Source: Altericroceibacterium endophyticum | Lineage (GTDB): Bacteria; Pseudomonadota; Alphaproteobacteria; Sphingomonadales; Sphingomonadaceae | Assembly (NCBI RefSeq): GCF_009827595.1 | Contig: NZ_WTYT01000005.1 | Location: forward strand, 1-64,000 | Direction of reading: 5' to 3' | DNA: 64,000 nucleotides | Shown here: piece by piece, positions 8,894 through 17,049 of the stretch | How the letters are laid out: each line of letters opens with the position of its first letter | Numbering within the stretch: position 1 is the first letter of the stretch | Notes under the pieces: model-generated | Databases searched by the model: none | What the model was told of the DNA's origin: nothing | The model's input: the letters and a program-made list of their open reading frames with translations, nothing else | Program-made: the position numbers and the translations under genes

Positions 8894-9945
8894 TCCGCGC
8901 TGTTCACCTGCTCGACGATTTCGCCATGGGCGGTGTTACCCGCAGCCTGTTGCTGCATGAACGCCCGGAGCTGGCTTCGATCGCACGATCCACGGTCGTC
9001 CCGGTTGCGGCGAGCTGCCGCGTGGCCCCGCATTACGACGCCGATCTGATCATCACCCACTTCCCCCCGTCATGGAAAAGGTTGAGCTTTCTGGCGAGCC
9101 TCCGCCTGCGCAACCCTAAAGCGCGCCTGATCCATGTCGAACACAGCTATACCAAGAGTTTTGAAGCCCGGCGGGTCGCAAAAAGAGCACGGTTCAGAAC
9201 CATGCTCACGCTGGCGCTTAGCTTCTTCGACGAAATCCTCTGCGTCTCTCAGGCGCAGGCGGACTGGCTCGAAGAAGCCGCGCGGTTGGACCATAAAAAA
9301 CCGATAGTTATAAATCCATGGTCCAACCGCGCCCAATTGCTTCAGGTGGAACAGCTCAAGCCGCTCGCCAAAAACGCACCACTTCGCCTTGCCGCCTATG
9401 GCCGGTTTGCCGAGCCAAAGAACTTCCTCGCCGCGATCCAGGCCGTTCGCCGGTTCCAGCCGGGTGAGGTGGAGCTCCACCTTGGCGGCACCGGTCCGGA
9501 TGAGGAAGAAATGCGCGCAAGTACGGAAGGATGCAGCAGCATCCATTTTCACGGAATGATCGACGACGTGCCCGCATTTCTGGGTGAATGCGACGCCCTG
9601 ATCGTGCCTTCCGAATGGGAAGCTTTCGGTCTGGTCGCCACAGAAGCCCGGCTTGCCGCCCGACCAATTCTGGTCGCCAATGTTGACGGCCTGCCCGAAC
9701 AAGTGGGTGAAGCCTATCCTGCCGGGCTGGTCGCCGAAATGCGCACACCCGATGATATAGAACGCGCGATCCGCCACTTCCGCACCTTGCCGCTGTCCGA
9801 AATGGGGTGGCGGGGCCGGCAGGCTGCCCGCAATATCGAAAGTGAAGTCCTGGCCGGATGGCGCGGCGTATATCTGCGCGCCCATCACGGCCGGGCCGCC
9901 AATTATCAAACAGACGGGCACAACCCCGCACGGCTCTCAGCCTGA
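8890..9945 (+). CDS. Family 4 glycosyltransferase
   Basis: Retaining GT-B-fold glycosyltransferase of 351 residues. The N-terminal half has DDFAMGGVTRSL, and the C-terminal half has the nucleotide-sugar fold with AAYGRFAEPKNF, LHLGGTGPDEEEM, and the family 4 EX7E-type block PSEWEAFGLVATEA. A strong AAAGGAG lies just ahead of ATG 8890, which overlaps the previous stop. It is the last gene of the plus-strand EPS operon and is followed directly by an intrinsic terminator. Substrate unknown. Confidence 0.88.
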   Translation: MIRAVHLLDDFAMGGVTRSLLLHERPELASIARSTVVPVAASCRVAPHYDADLIITHFPPSWKRLSFLASLRLRNPKARLIHVEHSYTKSFEARRVAKRARFRTMLTLALSFFDEILCVSQAQADWLEEAARLDHKKPIVINPWSNRAQLLQVEQLKPLAKNAPLRLAAYGRFAEPKNFLAAIQAVRRFQPGEVELHLGGTGPDEEEMRASTEGCSSIHFHGMIDDVPAFLGECDALIVPSEWEAFGLVATEARLAARPILVANVDGLPEQVGEAYPAGLVAEMRTPDDIERAIRHFRTLPLSEMGWRGRQAARNIESEVLAGWRGVYLRAHHGRAANYQTDGHNPARLSA

Positions 9946-9968
9946 GCCCTCCCTCCCCCGTAACTTAC

Positions 9969-9999
9969 GGCCCGCCATTCTCCCTCAGGCGGGCCTTTT
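9969..9999 (+). terminator. Intrinsic terminator of the glycosyltransferase operon
   Basis: Stem GGCCCGCC (9969-9976) pairs with GGCGGGCC (9988-9995), followed by four T. It lies 23 bases after the family 4 glycosyltransferase stop. Confidence 0.85.
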
Positions 10000-10212
10000 C
10001 TTTGCCTGCTGTCCGGGTTGGCTTGCCGCGTTGTTTTTGGATCTCCGGCTTACTTGCAACCGCCGAAGCGCTGTCCTGCTTTGCGAACATGGCAGCTCTC
10101 GACTTAGGCGCTGCCCCATTTGCCTGGCGAACCACACCTTACGCTCAGGACTCGTGGCCCATCAGATATGAGAAGGTGATGGGGGAAATGAGGACGGTCG
10201 GGCAGACCTGCT

Positions 10213-11514
10213 TCAAGCAGCTTCAGTCTCAGGTTCAGCTTCGTCTTTGGGCGGCTCTTGTTGCCCCAGAGCGATCCCGATAATCATCAGGCCCGGCCAG
10301 GTAAGATAGGCCAGCATCTCCAGATTCTCACCGAAACTATAGAGAAGTTGCACCATGACCATGGCCAGGCCGGCACGCTGAAGCGAGCCCCAGCGCGCAC
10401 GCCAGAACAGCACGACAAAACTGACGATAAGCGGAATGGCGAGCGCAATCGCGCCGGTCAGCCCCTTTACGAAGAGCAGCCCGTACCATGTATGGTGGCT
10501 GCCGATCGGCATATATTCCACCAGATGCGGCCCATTTTCGACGATACCATGGCCAAACCACGGTGCCTCTGTTTCCCAGCGGTGCAGCGCAATGCGGCCC
10601 AATGCTGCGCGCACCCGGCTGGAATCCGCTCTGGCGGAGGAAAAATCACTCATTAATTGATCAGCGAATTCCAGCAGAGCGGGCCCAAAAAAACCGACGA
10701 TCAGCAACAGAGGTGCCGCCAGCATCCATGTGGATGGGCGCGCGATCCGACCTGCCCCAAAGCAGAATGGTGCAATCACCAGCAGGGCAACCAGGGCGAG
10801 GCGCGATTGCGAAAAAATCGCCAGTGCCAGGCCCGCCGTAATGCCGATGATTTTCCAGCCCAGCGCCTTCTCCTGCGCCGCAAGCAGCACATAGATAACC
10901 GCGACCATGCCCGCAGCCGGGGACCAAGGGGCAAAGAATTGCCAACGCGGCGTGCCCACGCCCGGTTCTATCGTATAAAGAATCGCCGCAAAATATTCCG
11001 GGCCCGAGCCGCCGATTATCTTGAGCGGTGAAACCCAGAGCTGGCTGGGCAGGCCAATATAGGGAGCTGCAAGAAATAGCGGCAGCAAGATGAGAGTTTG
11101 GAGCCCCAATTTACAGATTGCGCGATAGATCACTTCGGGCCGGATCTTCAGCGCAGCCCCGGCCAGCGGGAACAGAGCCAGCAAGGCCCAGCCCTTGGCC
11201 CAACCGATCGAACTCTTGATCGTTTTGCCAGTGCCGAGATCGTAATTGGCATGGCCGGCCCATAGAATGACCAGCATCGCCAGCATTCCCGCCACCCACA
11301 ACCAGATTGTGAACGGTACTCTTTCCGGCTGATTATCCGCGCCCAATGCGGGGGAAAGATAAAACTGACCCGCCGCCAGGAAGGCCAGAATCCAACCGAG
11401 CGCCGGGCCGGCGGGGTACAATCCCCCGATCAGCCACAGCGCCCAGCTGGCACCGATCGCTGCCGCGATCAGGCGTTCGGGAGGAGTTTGCGGATGATGG
11501 GCTGGCGCAGCCAC
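10213..11514 (-). CDS. Wzy/O-antigen-ligase-like membrane protein
   Basis: Polytopic inner-membrane protein of up to 433 residues with about ten hydrophobic segments and one large periplasmic loop. The segment around residues 310-345 (RIALHRWETEAPWFGHGIVENG followed by GSHHTWYGLLFVKG) matches the Wzy_C polymerase/ligase family in layout, where the conserved His/Gly loop handles lipid-linked sugar chains. It probably polymerises the EPS repeat units in the periplasm. GTG 11514 would overlap the upstream chain-length gene by 46 bases; no better start is visible, so the true start may lie a little downstream. It is the last gene of the minus-strand wza-type operon. Confidence 0.82.
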   Translation of the reverse strand: MAAPAHHPQTPPERLIAAAIGASWALWLIGGLYPAGPALGWILAFLAAGQFYLSPALGADNQPERVPFTIWLWVAGMLAMLVILWAGHANYDLGTGKTIKSSIGWAKGWALLALFPLAGAALKIRPEVIYRAICKLGLQTLILLPLFLAAPYIGLPSQLWVSPLKIIGGSGPEYFAAILYTIEPGVGTPRWQFFAPWSPAAGMVAVIYVLLAAQEKALGWKIIGITAGLALAIFSQSRLALVALLVIAPFCFGAGRIARPSTWMLAAPLLLIVGFFGPALLEFADQLMSDFSSARADSSRVRAALGRIALHRWETEAPWFGHGIVENGPHLVEYMPIGSHHTWYGLLFVKGLTGAIALAIPLIVSFVVLFWRARWGSLQRAGLAMVMVQLLYSFGENLEMLAYLTWPGLMIIGIALGQQEPPKDEAEPETEAA

Positions 11515-12905
11515 AGCAGCAAAAATCCAAAGATAATGACGAGCGAGGCGCCCATTGCACCGGCGATAGCGATAATCGGCGATGGCGCGGCCCGTCCGCC
11601 CGGAAGCGTGGGAGCCTCCAGCGTCTGAACCAGCGGATAGGAAGCGAAAGGATCGGACTTGTTGGTATCCAGCCGCGCCAGTGCGGAGGAGAACACCGCC
11701 TCGGCAACGCGCAGGTCACGGACCAGATCAGCCAGTTGAGCGGCTTGTTCGACCAATTCTTCGGAGCCGTTTTCCTGCTCGGCGATTTGCCGGCGGATTT
11801 CGCTCAAGGCCGCCGCAGAACCGACCCGGCCGCTATCGCGTGCGACAAAGGCTTCGATCAAACGTCCACGCCCTTCCGAAACCGACAGATCGGCAAAAGC
11901 GGCGACCTGCTTTGGCGCGAGACCCGACAGGGTTGCCCCGCGCGAAGACAAGGCTGCGCGCAATTCGCGGCCTTCAGCGTTCAGCTCTTCCATCCGGCCA
12001 TGAGCCGGACCCAGCGTTCCGCTCTTCTGTGTTTTGTCTCCCACACTGGTAGCATAGCGCGACAAGAGCTCCTGGAAAACAGGGTCGCCCTTTAAAAGAA
12101 GCGCCTGGCGTGCCTGAGGCAGCGAAATACCCAGAGTTGAGGCCAGCCGACCGGCGACGGCATTGCCTTCACTCAGTTCAGTGCGGCGATCCCGTTCGCG
12201 TCCACGCAGATCGTCCAGCGCGGCAACACGTCCAGCAAACTGATCAAGCGAAACCAGTCCTGTTTCCCCCTGAAAGGCGAGAACAGCTTTCTGGGCGCTA
12301 TCAACCTTGGCCTGCAATTCAGCGATTCTCAGCGCATCGGCGCTTTCACGCTTGGCGGCTTCATCCTCGCGCAGGTTGGACAGGGAATCGAGGAAGGCAT
12401 TGCGAACTGCCTCCATCCGCGCCTTGGCCTGCTCCGGATTGGCACCCGACATGCGCAGTTCAATCAGGTTGGTCTGGTCGATCAATTTAATGTCGGGAGC
12501 CGGAAAACCAGCAACATCTTCCCCCAACTGGCGTGCGGCCTCTCCGCGAACCGGATCGGACATCAGCAGCCGCTTGTAATTCTCGGTAGGGCTGAGGGTC
12601 GAACTGGAGAATGCGGAGGATGTGCTGGCCGAAGCCTGACCAATGGATTCAAGATTAAGCGAACCACCCGAACCAGAACCCGGCAGGATCAGCGTCATAC
12701 GGCTGTCATAGCGATCAGGAACCAGTGCCAGATAGGCACCGGTCAGGATCCAGATAGCAGCCAGCGGCGCGGCCAGCGCGATGAAATAGCGGCGATACCG
12801 CCCCATCGCAGGGAGACCATCGCGAACCAGCCACCACAGACGAACCAGACGGCGCGGTTTGGTGTCAGCTTTAAGCTGCGGCGGACGTGTGACTCGCATA
12901 TGCAT
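11469..12905 (-). CDS. Wzz/PCP-type chain-length determinant, no kinase domain
   Basis: Polysaccharide co-polymerase, 478 residues. It has an N-terminal membrane helix (about 43-62), a periplasmic part rich in long helices (about 150-420) and a second helix at 450-470 just after a Pro-rich segment (TLPGGRAAPSP), the arrangement of the Wzz family. It would set EPS chain length and help link Wzy to the outer-membrane exporter. The cytoplasmic tail is about 10 residues, with no Walker motifs or tyrosine cluster, so any BY-kinase must be encoded elsewhere or be missing. The start overlaps the preceding stop as TGATG, pointing to translational coupling with the export lipoprotein. Confidence 0.85.
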   Translation of the reverse strand: MHMRVTRPPQLKADTKPRRLVRLWWLVRDGLPAMGRYRRYFIALAAPLAAIWILTGAYLALVPDRYDSRMTLILPGSGSGGSLNLESIGQASASTSSAFSSSTLSPTENYKRLLMSDPVRGEAARQLGEDVAGFPAPDIKLIDQTNLIELRMSGANPEQAKARMEAVRNAFLDSLSNLREDEAAKRESADALRIAELQAKVDSAQKAVLAFQGETGLVSLDQFAGRVAALDDLRGRERDRRTELSEGNAVAGRLASTLGISLPQARQALLLKGDPVFQELLSRYATSVGDKTQKSGTLGPAHGRMEELNAEGRELRAALSSRGATLSGLAPKQVAAFADLSVSEGRGRLIEAFVARDSGRVGSAAALSEIRRQIAEQENGSEELVEQAAQLADLVRDLRVAEAVFSSALARLDTNKSDPFASYPLVQTLEAPTLPGGRAAPSPIIAIAGAMGASLVIIFGFLLLWLRQPIIRKLLPNA

Positions 12906-14146
12906 CAGTTTGCTGCCTGTCCGATAAGGATTGCGGGGGTCGCGGTCGAAACCGCTTCTGAGACCATGCCCAGAGCGTCACGGAAATTGGTCCAGCGGCT
13001 GTCATAGCAGGCGATGGCATCATCCGGCATCAGATAGGGGTTCACGCTGTCGCGATTGGCCAGCCGGACCAGCTTCTCGATATCGCGTTCCACCACCACA
13101 CTCTGCCCATTCATGGGATTGCGTGAAATCAGAACTGCACGCCGGTCTGACGCCATATAGCTGCCGCCGACGCAGTTCATTGCGACCAGCGCCTGCAGCA
13201 AGCGGGTACCATAGGGCAGCGATGTGGTTTCTTTCCCAATCGCGGCGCCGGCATTGTTGTTGGCGCTGCGCGTCAGGTTGGACATGTAAACGCGAATGCC
13301 CGGAATGGTGAGCGGCGTCGGGCGGACCAGTTCGGGGTCGAAGCAGGTCCGGCTGGGGACCACAATCCGGTCGCCCGCCGTGACATTCACATCGCGCGAT
13401 GCCCAGCCATAAATCATGCCGGAAAGGTCGACTTCCATATAGGCGCCGGCGCGGATCAGATAGATGCGTGAAACATCGGCGTCAGGGCGCACCCCGCCAG
13501 CCGCACGGATCGCGCTGGAAACGGAGCGGCTGATGTTGTCATCACCGCGAACGGCGCCTTCTTTCAAACCGATGCGGCTGTCGGGGTTGCGCTCTCCGGC
13601 ACGAACAGCCCCCGGCGCGAAAACCGCACCCGAGACAGCCGCCGGAACGCCGCTCGATTCAACCAGGGAGAGACGAACCGCATTGCGCAGCGGCCGGACA
13701 ATCTGCGCCGCGACCAGGGCAGCGTGTAATTGCGTGGTGACATCACGTTCCGAAAGCCCCGCAGCATTGAGCGGGTTGATGCCGGGAACATCGATCCTCC
13801 CATCGCTGCCGATTACGTAAATGCCCGAAAGGCGGCCGGCGTCACCGAGGATCTGAATATCCAGACGGTCGCCAGCGGCAAGCGGGCTCATCCGATCGAG
13901 GAATTCACCGGGCGCAGCGCGGCGCAACTGGCTGATTTCACGCGGCTGAGTCCAGTCGCAGCTTGGCGCACCGCGGCCCACCGGCGTAGGGGCAACCCAA
14001 TCGCCTTCAGGATGGCCCGTTTCCTGTGCAACCTGACCAGGCGCCCAGCGGGCGCTTGAATAATTTTCCGGCGCCGGACCAGCAACACAGCCGGCGGTCA
14101 ACAGAGCGGAAGCCAAAGCAACAATGGAAGCGGTCTTGCGGTACAT
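12905..14146 (-). CDS. Wza-type outer-membrane polysaccharide export lipoprotein
   Basis: A 413-residue exporter subunit. The N-terminus is a lipoprotein signal with lipobox LTAGC (Cys 19). Residues 95-190 match the Poly_export (PES) domain (AAGDRLDIQILGDAGRLSGIYVIGSDGRIDVPGI). SLBB-like repeats follow, with SGAVFAPGAV and later IRVYMSNLTR. It should form the outer-membrane channel for EPS. ATG 14146 is preceded by a strong GGAGGAG. The gene heads an operon with the chain-length and polymerase genes and lies behind a -24/-12 promoter at 14192-14206. It diverges from the H-NOX/regulator pair. Confidence 0.9.
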   Translation of the reverse strand: MYRKTASIVALASALLTAGCVAGPAPENYSSARWAPGQVAQETGHPEGDWVAPTPVGRGAPSCDWTQPREISQLRRAAPGEFLDRMSPLAAGDRLDIQILGDAGRLSGIYVIGSDGRIDVPGINPLNAAGLSERDVTTQLHAALVAAQIVRPLRNAVRLSLVESSGVPAAVSGAVFAPGAVRAGERNPDSRIGLKEGAVRGDDNISRSVSSAIRAAGGVRPDADVSRIYLIRAGAYMEVDLSGMIYGWASRDVNVTAGDRIVVPSRTCFDPELVRPTPLTIPGIRVYMSNLTRSANNNAGAAIGKETTSLPYGTRLLQALVAMNCVGGSYMASDRRAVLISRNPMNGQSVVVERDIEKLVRLANRDSVNPYLMPDDAIACYDSRWTNFRDALGMVSEAVSTATPAILIGQAAN

Positions 14147-14191
14147 CTGATTTCTCCTCCTGATCCGGGGCGGGATCTTTCCCTTCCCTCA

Positions 14192-14206
14192 TCAAGAGTC
14201 GTGCCA
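14192..14206 (-). promoter_or_regulatory. Sigma54 (-24/-12) promoter of the export operon
   Basis: On the minus strand this reads TGGCACGACTCTTGA, a perfect -24 half, with TTGA at -12. It is the same one-base departure seen at 5627-5641. The predicted start is near 14180, giving a leader of about 34 bases with GGAGGAG before ATG 14146. Confidence 0.75.
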
Positions 14207-14236
14207 GTTTCAGAATAGTAGAGAATGCCTAGGGTT

Positions 14237-14344
14237 TCGCATTTTGCGATTCGCAAATTGCCAATTTCAAATCGCTTTTTTCGCAAATTGCGATGCATTT
14301 TGCATTTTGCATGCCCGCTTACGCGACAATCGACGCAATTGCGT
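14237..14344. promoter_or_regulatory. Second array of TCGCA-N3-TGCGA dyads
   Basis: 14237-14249 is TCGCA-TTT-TGCGA and 14281-14293 is TCGCA-AAT-TGCGA, both with perfect arms. 14251-14263 is TCGCA-AAT-TGCCA. A related perfect palindrome, ACGCAATTGCGT, is at 14333-14344. They sit between two outward-facing -24/-12 promoters, as in the 5379-5671 region. They are candidate sites for the NtrC-type regulator encoded 600 bases downstream. Confidence 0.6.
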
Positions 14345-14355
14345 GGGCTCCCGGC

Positions 14356-14371
14356 TGGCATGTATTTTGCA
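14356..14371 (+). promoter_or_regulatory. Sigma54 (-24/-12) promoter of the H-NOX/regulator operon
   Basis: Reads TGGCATGTATTTTGCA, matching TGGCAYG-N4-TTGCA. The predicted start is near 14382, with GGAG at 14403-14406 before ATG 14413. A sigma54 promoter in front of a sigma54 activator implies positive autoregulation. Confidence 0.8.
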
Positions 14372-14412
14372 TTGTATGCTCCTGAGAACATAGATCACAT
14401 CCGGAGCATGCC

Positions 14413-14943
14413 ATGAAAGGTATCATATTCACCGAGTTGCTTGGCTTTATCGAGGCCAAAGCCGGAATGGTATTCGCCGAGCAAGTATTGGAAAAAGCCA
14501 ATCTGCCAAATGATGCTGCCTTCACGACAGTCGGTCTGTATCCTTCGCATTATGCGACGTCGCTCGTCAGTGCTGCCAGTGAACTGTCAGGAATACCGGC
14601 TGATAAACTTTGCCGTGAATATGGCGAATTTCTATTCGATCGATTTACTAAACTATATGCTAATCTTTTGGCGGCATACTCAACCGCAGACGCGCTGTTA
14701 ACTCATGTGAACACCCATATTCACGAGGAAGTCAAACTACTATACCCCGATGCCGTGCCCCCGTGTGTAACGGCGAGGAAAGAGGGAGATGTGCTGGTGA
14801 TCGAATATCAATCCCACCGCCCCTTCGCCCATATTGCCTATGGGCTCGTTTCGGGTGCGCTCTCACATTACGGCGACACGCGCTGTCTGGAATGGGTTGA
14901 TGACAATCAGTCCGACCACGCAACTTTCCGGATCGTGTCATGA
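14413..14943 (+). CDS. H-NOX (heme NO/oxygen-binding) sensor protein
   Basis: Single-domain H-NOX of 176 residues, close to the usual 180. It starts with the family signature MKGIIFTELLGFIE. The likely proximal heme ligand is His 104 in HIHEEV, and the heme-propionate motif YxSxR is intact as Tyr 132, Ser 134, Arg 136. Such proteins bind NO (and sometimes O2) and inhibit or tune a partner kinase or cyclase encoded next to them, often controlling biofilm. Here the neighbour is instead a sigma54-dependent response regulator, whose start overlaps the H-NOX stop by ATGA. Codon use is less GC-rich than the surrounding genes. I infer that it modulates EPS transcription in response to NO. Confidence 0.88.
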   Translation: MKGIIFTELLGFIEAKAGMVFAEQVLEKANLPNDAAFTTVGLYPSHYATSLVSAASELSGIPADKLCREYGEFLFDRFTKLYANLLAAYSTADALLTHVNTHIHEEVKLLYPDAVPPCVTARKEGDVLVIEYQSHRPFAHIAYGLVSGALSHYGDTRCLEWVDDNQSDHATFRIVS

Positions 14944-16427
14944 GCGGCGCGCGGGTTCTCATCGTCGAAGACACCGCTTCGCTCGCGCTTGGCTATGCTG
15001 CCCAACTGGAAGAAGCCGGTCATGCGATCGAAATCGCTGCCGATCTGGCATCCGCGCGCGCTCAGCTGAACGGCGCCGCTTTCGACACCGTCTTGCTCGA
15101 TCTGCAATTGCCCGATGGCGACGGGCTCGATCTGCTGGAAAGCTACCGCGAGAAGCTGAGCGAAACCAGTTTCATCGTGGTCACGGCGGATGGTTCGCTC
15201 AAGCGCGCGGTCACCGCGATGCGGCTCGGCGCTTATGATTTTCTGGTCAAGCCCGTCGCCGGAGAGCGACTGCTGACAACCGTGCGCAATGCGGCCGAGC
15301 GGGGACGTCTGGCGCGTGAAGTCAAAACCGTACGCAAGGCCGCAAGACGCGAACAGTTTCAGGGCTTCATCGGCAAATCCGCAATCATGCAGGCGATCTA
15401 TCGGCAGATAGAGAATGTCGCGGATTCCCGCGCGACCGTCTTCATCACGGGTGAAAGCGGCACGGGTAAGGAAGTCGCCGCCGAGGCCATTCACCGCAGC
15501 GGACAACGGGCAAAGGGTCCCTTCATCGCAGTCAATTGCGGGGCTATCCCTGAAAATCTGCTGGAGTCCGAATTGTTCGGCCATGTCAAAGGCGCCTTTA
15601 CAGGGGCCATCGAAAATCGCCCCGGCGCCGCAAGAGAGGCAAATGGCGGCACTCTGTTTCTCGATGAAATCTGCGAAATGGAGCTTAAGCTGCAGGTTAA
15701 ATTGCTGCGTTTCCTGCAGACCGGCATGGTACAAAAGGTCGGATCAAGCCAGCCCGAGCCGGTTGATGTCAGGATCGTCTGCGCCACCAATCGTGACCCG
15801 TCCGCGGAGGTTACCGCAGGCCGCTTTCGCGAAGATTTGTTTTATCGCCTGAACGTGATCCCGCTGGAGCTGCCCCCTTTGCGCGAACGGGGCAATGATG
15901 TGGAGCAAATCGCCCGCGCCTTTATGGAACGCTTTGCCCATGATGAAGGGCGGCAATTCGATGATTTGTCGGAAGCCAGCGTGGCATGGCTAAACAATCA
16001 CACCTGGCCGGGCAATGTGCGTGAGCTGCAAAATTCCGTGCGCCGTGCGGTTGTTACCGGCAGCGGGCCTTTGCTGGAGCTGCAGCAGAATGACCGGGCG
16101 GCACCGCGAGGGGTTCCGGCTGCAGCAGCATCAATGCCACCGCCACCGCCGGAAACGCCGTTGGTATCTTCGGAACCATTGCCATCACCTTCCACCGCCC
16201 AATCGGACAATTTTTCTCCCACTTTGCCGGAGGGAATGTCGGTATCGGCCCTGCGCAGATCAGCCGGGCTGGAAACTCTTGTTGCCACATGCACAATGGA
16301 TGAGCTGGAACGCCACATCATCGAAATCGCGATCGCGCAGGCAGATGGTAACATTACCGATGCGGCCCGTGCGCTCGCAATCAGCCCATCCACGATCTAT
16401 CGCAAACAACATAAATGGGAGGGCTGA
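14940..16427 (+). CDS. NtrC-family sigma54-dependent response regulator
   Basis: A 495-residue activator. Receiver domain at 4-120 with acceptor Asp 54 (LLDLQLPD) and Lys 104. AAA+ domain at about 138-370 with Walker A GESGTGKE (171-178), the sigma54-contact motif GAFTGA (218-223), Walker B LFLDEICEM and the WPGNVREL sensor segment. Then a Pro-rich linker of about 60 residues, and a Fis-type HTH at 455-492 (GNITDAARALAISPSTIYRK). All motifs needed for sigma54 activation are intact. It is translationally coupled to the H-NOX gene and autoregulated from a -24/-12 promoter, on my reading. It is the natural candidate to bind the TCGCA-N3-TGCGA dyads in both EPS intergenic regions. No cognate kinase is adjacent; the pair at 530-3951 is the nearest. 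Confidence 0.95.
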   Translation: MSGARVLIVEDTASLALGYAAQLEEAGHAIEIAADLASARAQLNGAAFDTVLLDLQLPDGDGLDLLESYREKLSETSFIVVTADGSLKRAVTAMRLGAYDFLVKPVAGERLLTTVRNAAERGRLAREVKTVRKAARREQFQGFIGKSAIMQAIYRQIENVADSRATVFITGESGTGKEVAAEAIHRSGQRAKGPFIAVNCGAIPENLLESELFGHVKGAFTGAIENRPGAAREANGGTLFLDEICEMELKLQVKLLRFLQTGMVQKVGSSQPEPVDVRIVCATNRDPSAEVTAGRFREDLFYRLNVIPLELPPLRERGNDVEQIARAFMERFAHDEGRQFDDLSEASVAWLNNHTWPGNVRELQNSVRRAVVTGSGPLLELQQNDRAAPRGVPAAAASMPPPPPETPLVSSEPLPSPSTAQSDNFSPTLPEGMSVSALRRSAGLETLVATCTMDELERHIIEIAIAQADGNITDAARALAISPSTIYRKQHKWEG

Positions 16428-16466
16428 CCCGCCTGCCGCTCACCACATGCAGGAATGTCACAGCCG

Positions 16467-16928
16467 TTAAGCTGGGTATTGGCTGCGCAGCTTGACGGTT
16501 TTGATCGAAAAGCTGGACCGCATGGAGGAAACGCCGGGCAATTGTGACAAATAATCGCGGTGAATCTCGGAAAATGCCTCCAGATCGGGGGCGATAATCC
16601 GCAGGATATAATCGGCTCCGCCCGTCATGAGATGACATTCCAATATCTGGTCAAATTCGGCCACAGCCTCTTCGAACGCCTCCATCGCAGCCCGGCTCTG
16701 ACTGGCCAGAGTTATCTCGACAAAGGCGATCAGCGAATAGCCGAATTTGAGCGGATCGAGCTGCGCCACATAGCCAGTTATGATCCCTCTTTCCTCCAGC
16801 GCCTTGATTCGCCGGTGGCAGGCAGAGGTCGACAGGCCGAGCTGTTCGGCAAGCTGTACCAGCGGGCGCGAACTGTCCGCCTGAAGCGCACGAAGCAAGG
16901 CGCGATCAACATCGGAGATGGAAAGCAA
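16467..16928 (-). CDS. Lrp/AsnC-family transcriptional regulator
   Basis: A 153-residue feast/famine regulator. The winged HTH is at residues 5-60 (DRALLRALQADSSRPLVQLAEQLGLSTSACHRRIKALEERGII) and the ligand-binding RAM domain at 70-145, with the LECHLMTGGADYILRI segment. It diverges from alanine dehydrogenase, the usual target of such a neighbour (AldR/Lrp type), and probably senses alanine or leucine. The 121-base gap between them holds an inverted repeat (16957-16985). Confidence 0.93.
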   Translation of the reverse strand: MLSISDVDRALLRALQADSSRPLVQLAEQLGLSTSACHRRIKALEERGIITGYVAQLDPLKFGYSLIAFVEITLASQSRAAMEAFEEAVAEFDQILECHLMTGGADYILRIIAPDLEAFSEIHRDYLSQLPGVSSMRSSFSIKTVKLRSQYPA

Positions 16929-16956
16929 ACCGGAAACCTTTTTATATCTGGTGGAT

Positions 16957-16985
16957 TTTCCCGATTATACGCCACAGGCGGGAAA
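16957..16985. promoter_or_regulatory. Inverted repeat between lrp-type gene and ald (candidate operator)
   Basis: TTTCCCG at 16957-16963 and CGGGAAA at 16979-16985 are exact inverted copies 15 bases apart, within the divergent promoter region. A site for the neighbouring Lrp-type regulator is a reasonable guess from position only. Confidence 0.4.
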
Positions 16986-17049
16986 GAAAGGAAAGTCTTT
17001 TCACTCTTTCTGCATTATCCTTTCCGCACTCGGAATTCAGGAGATTTTT

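Noticed and set aside
16054-16200. Tandem repeats in the Pro-rich linker of the sigma54 regulator
   Set aside because: Ordinary low-complexity interdomain linker, without a repeating unit.
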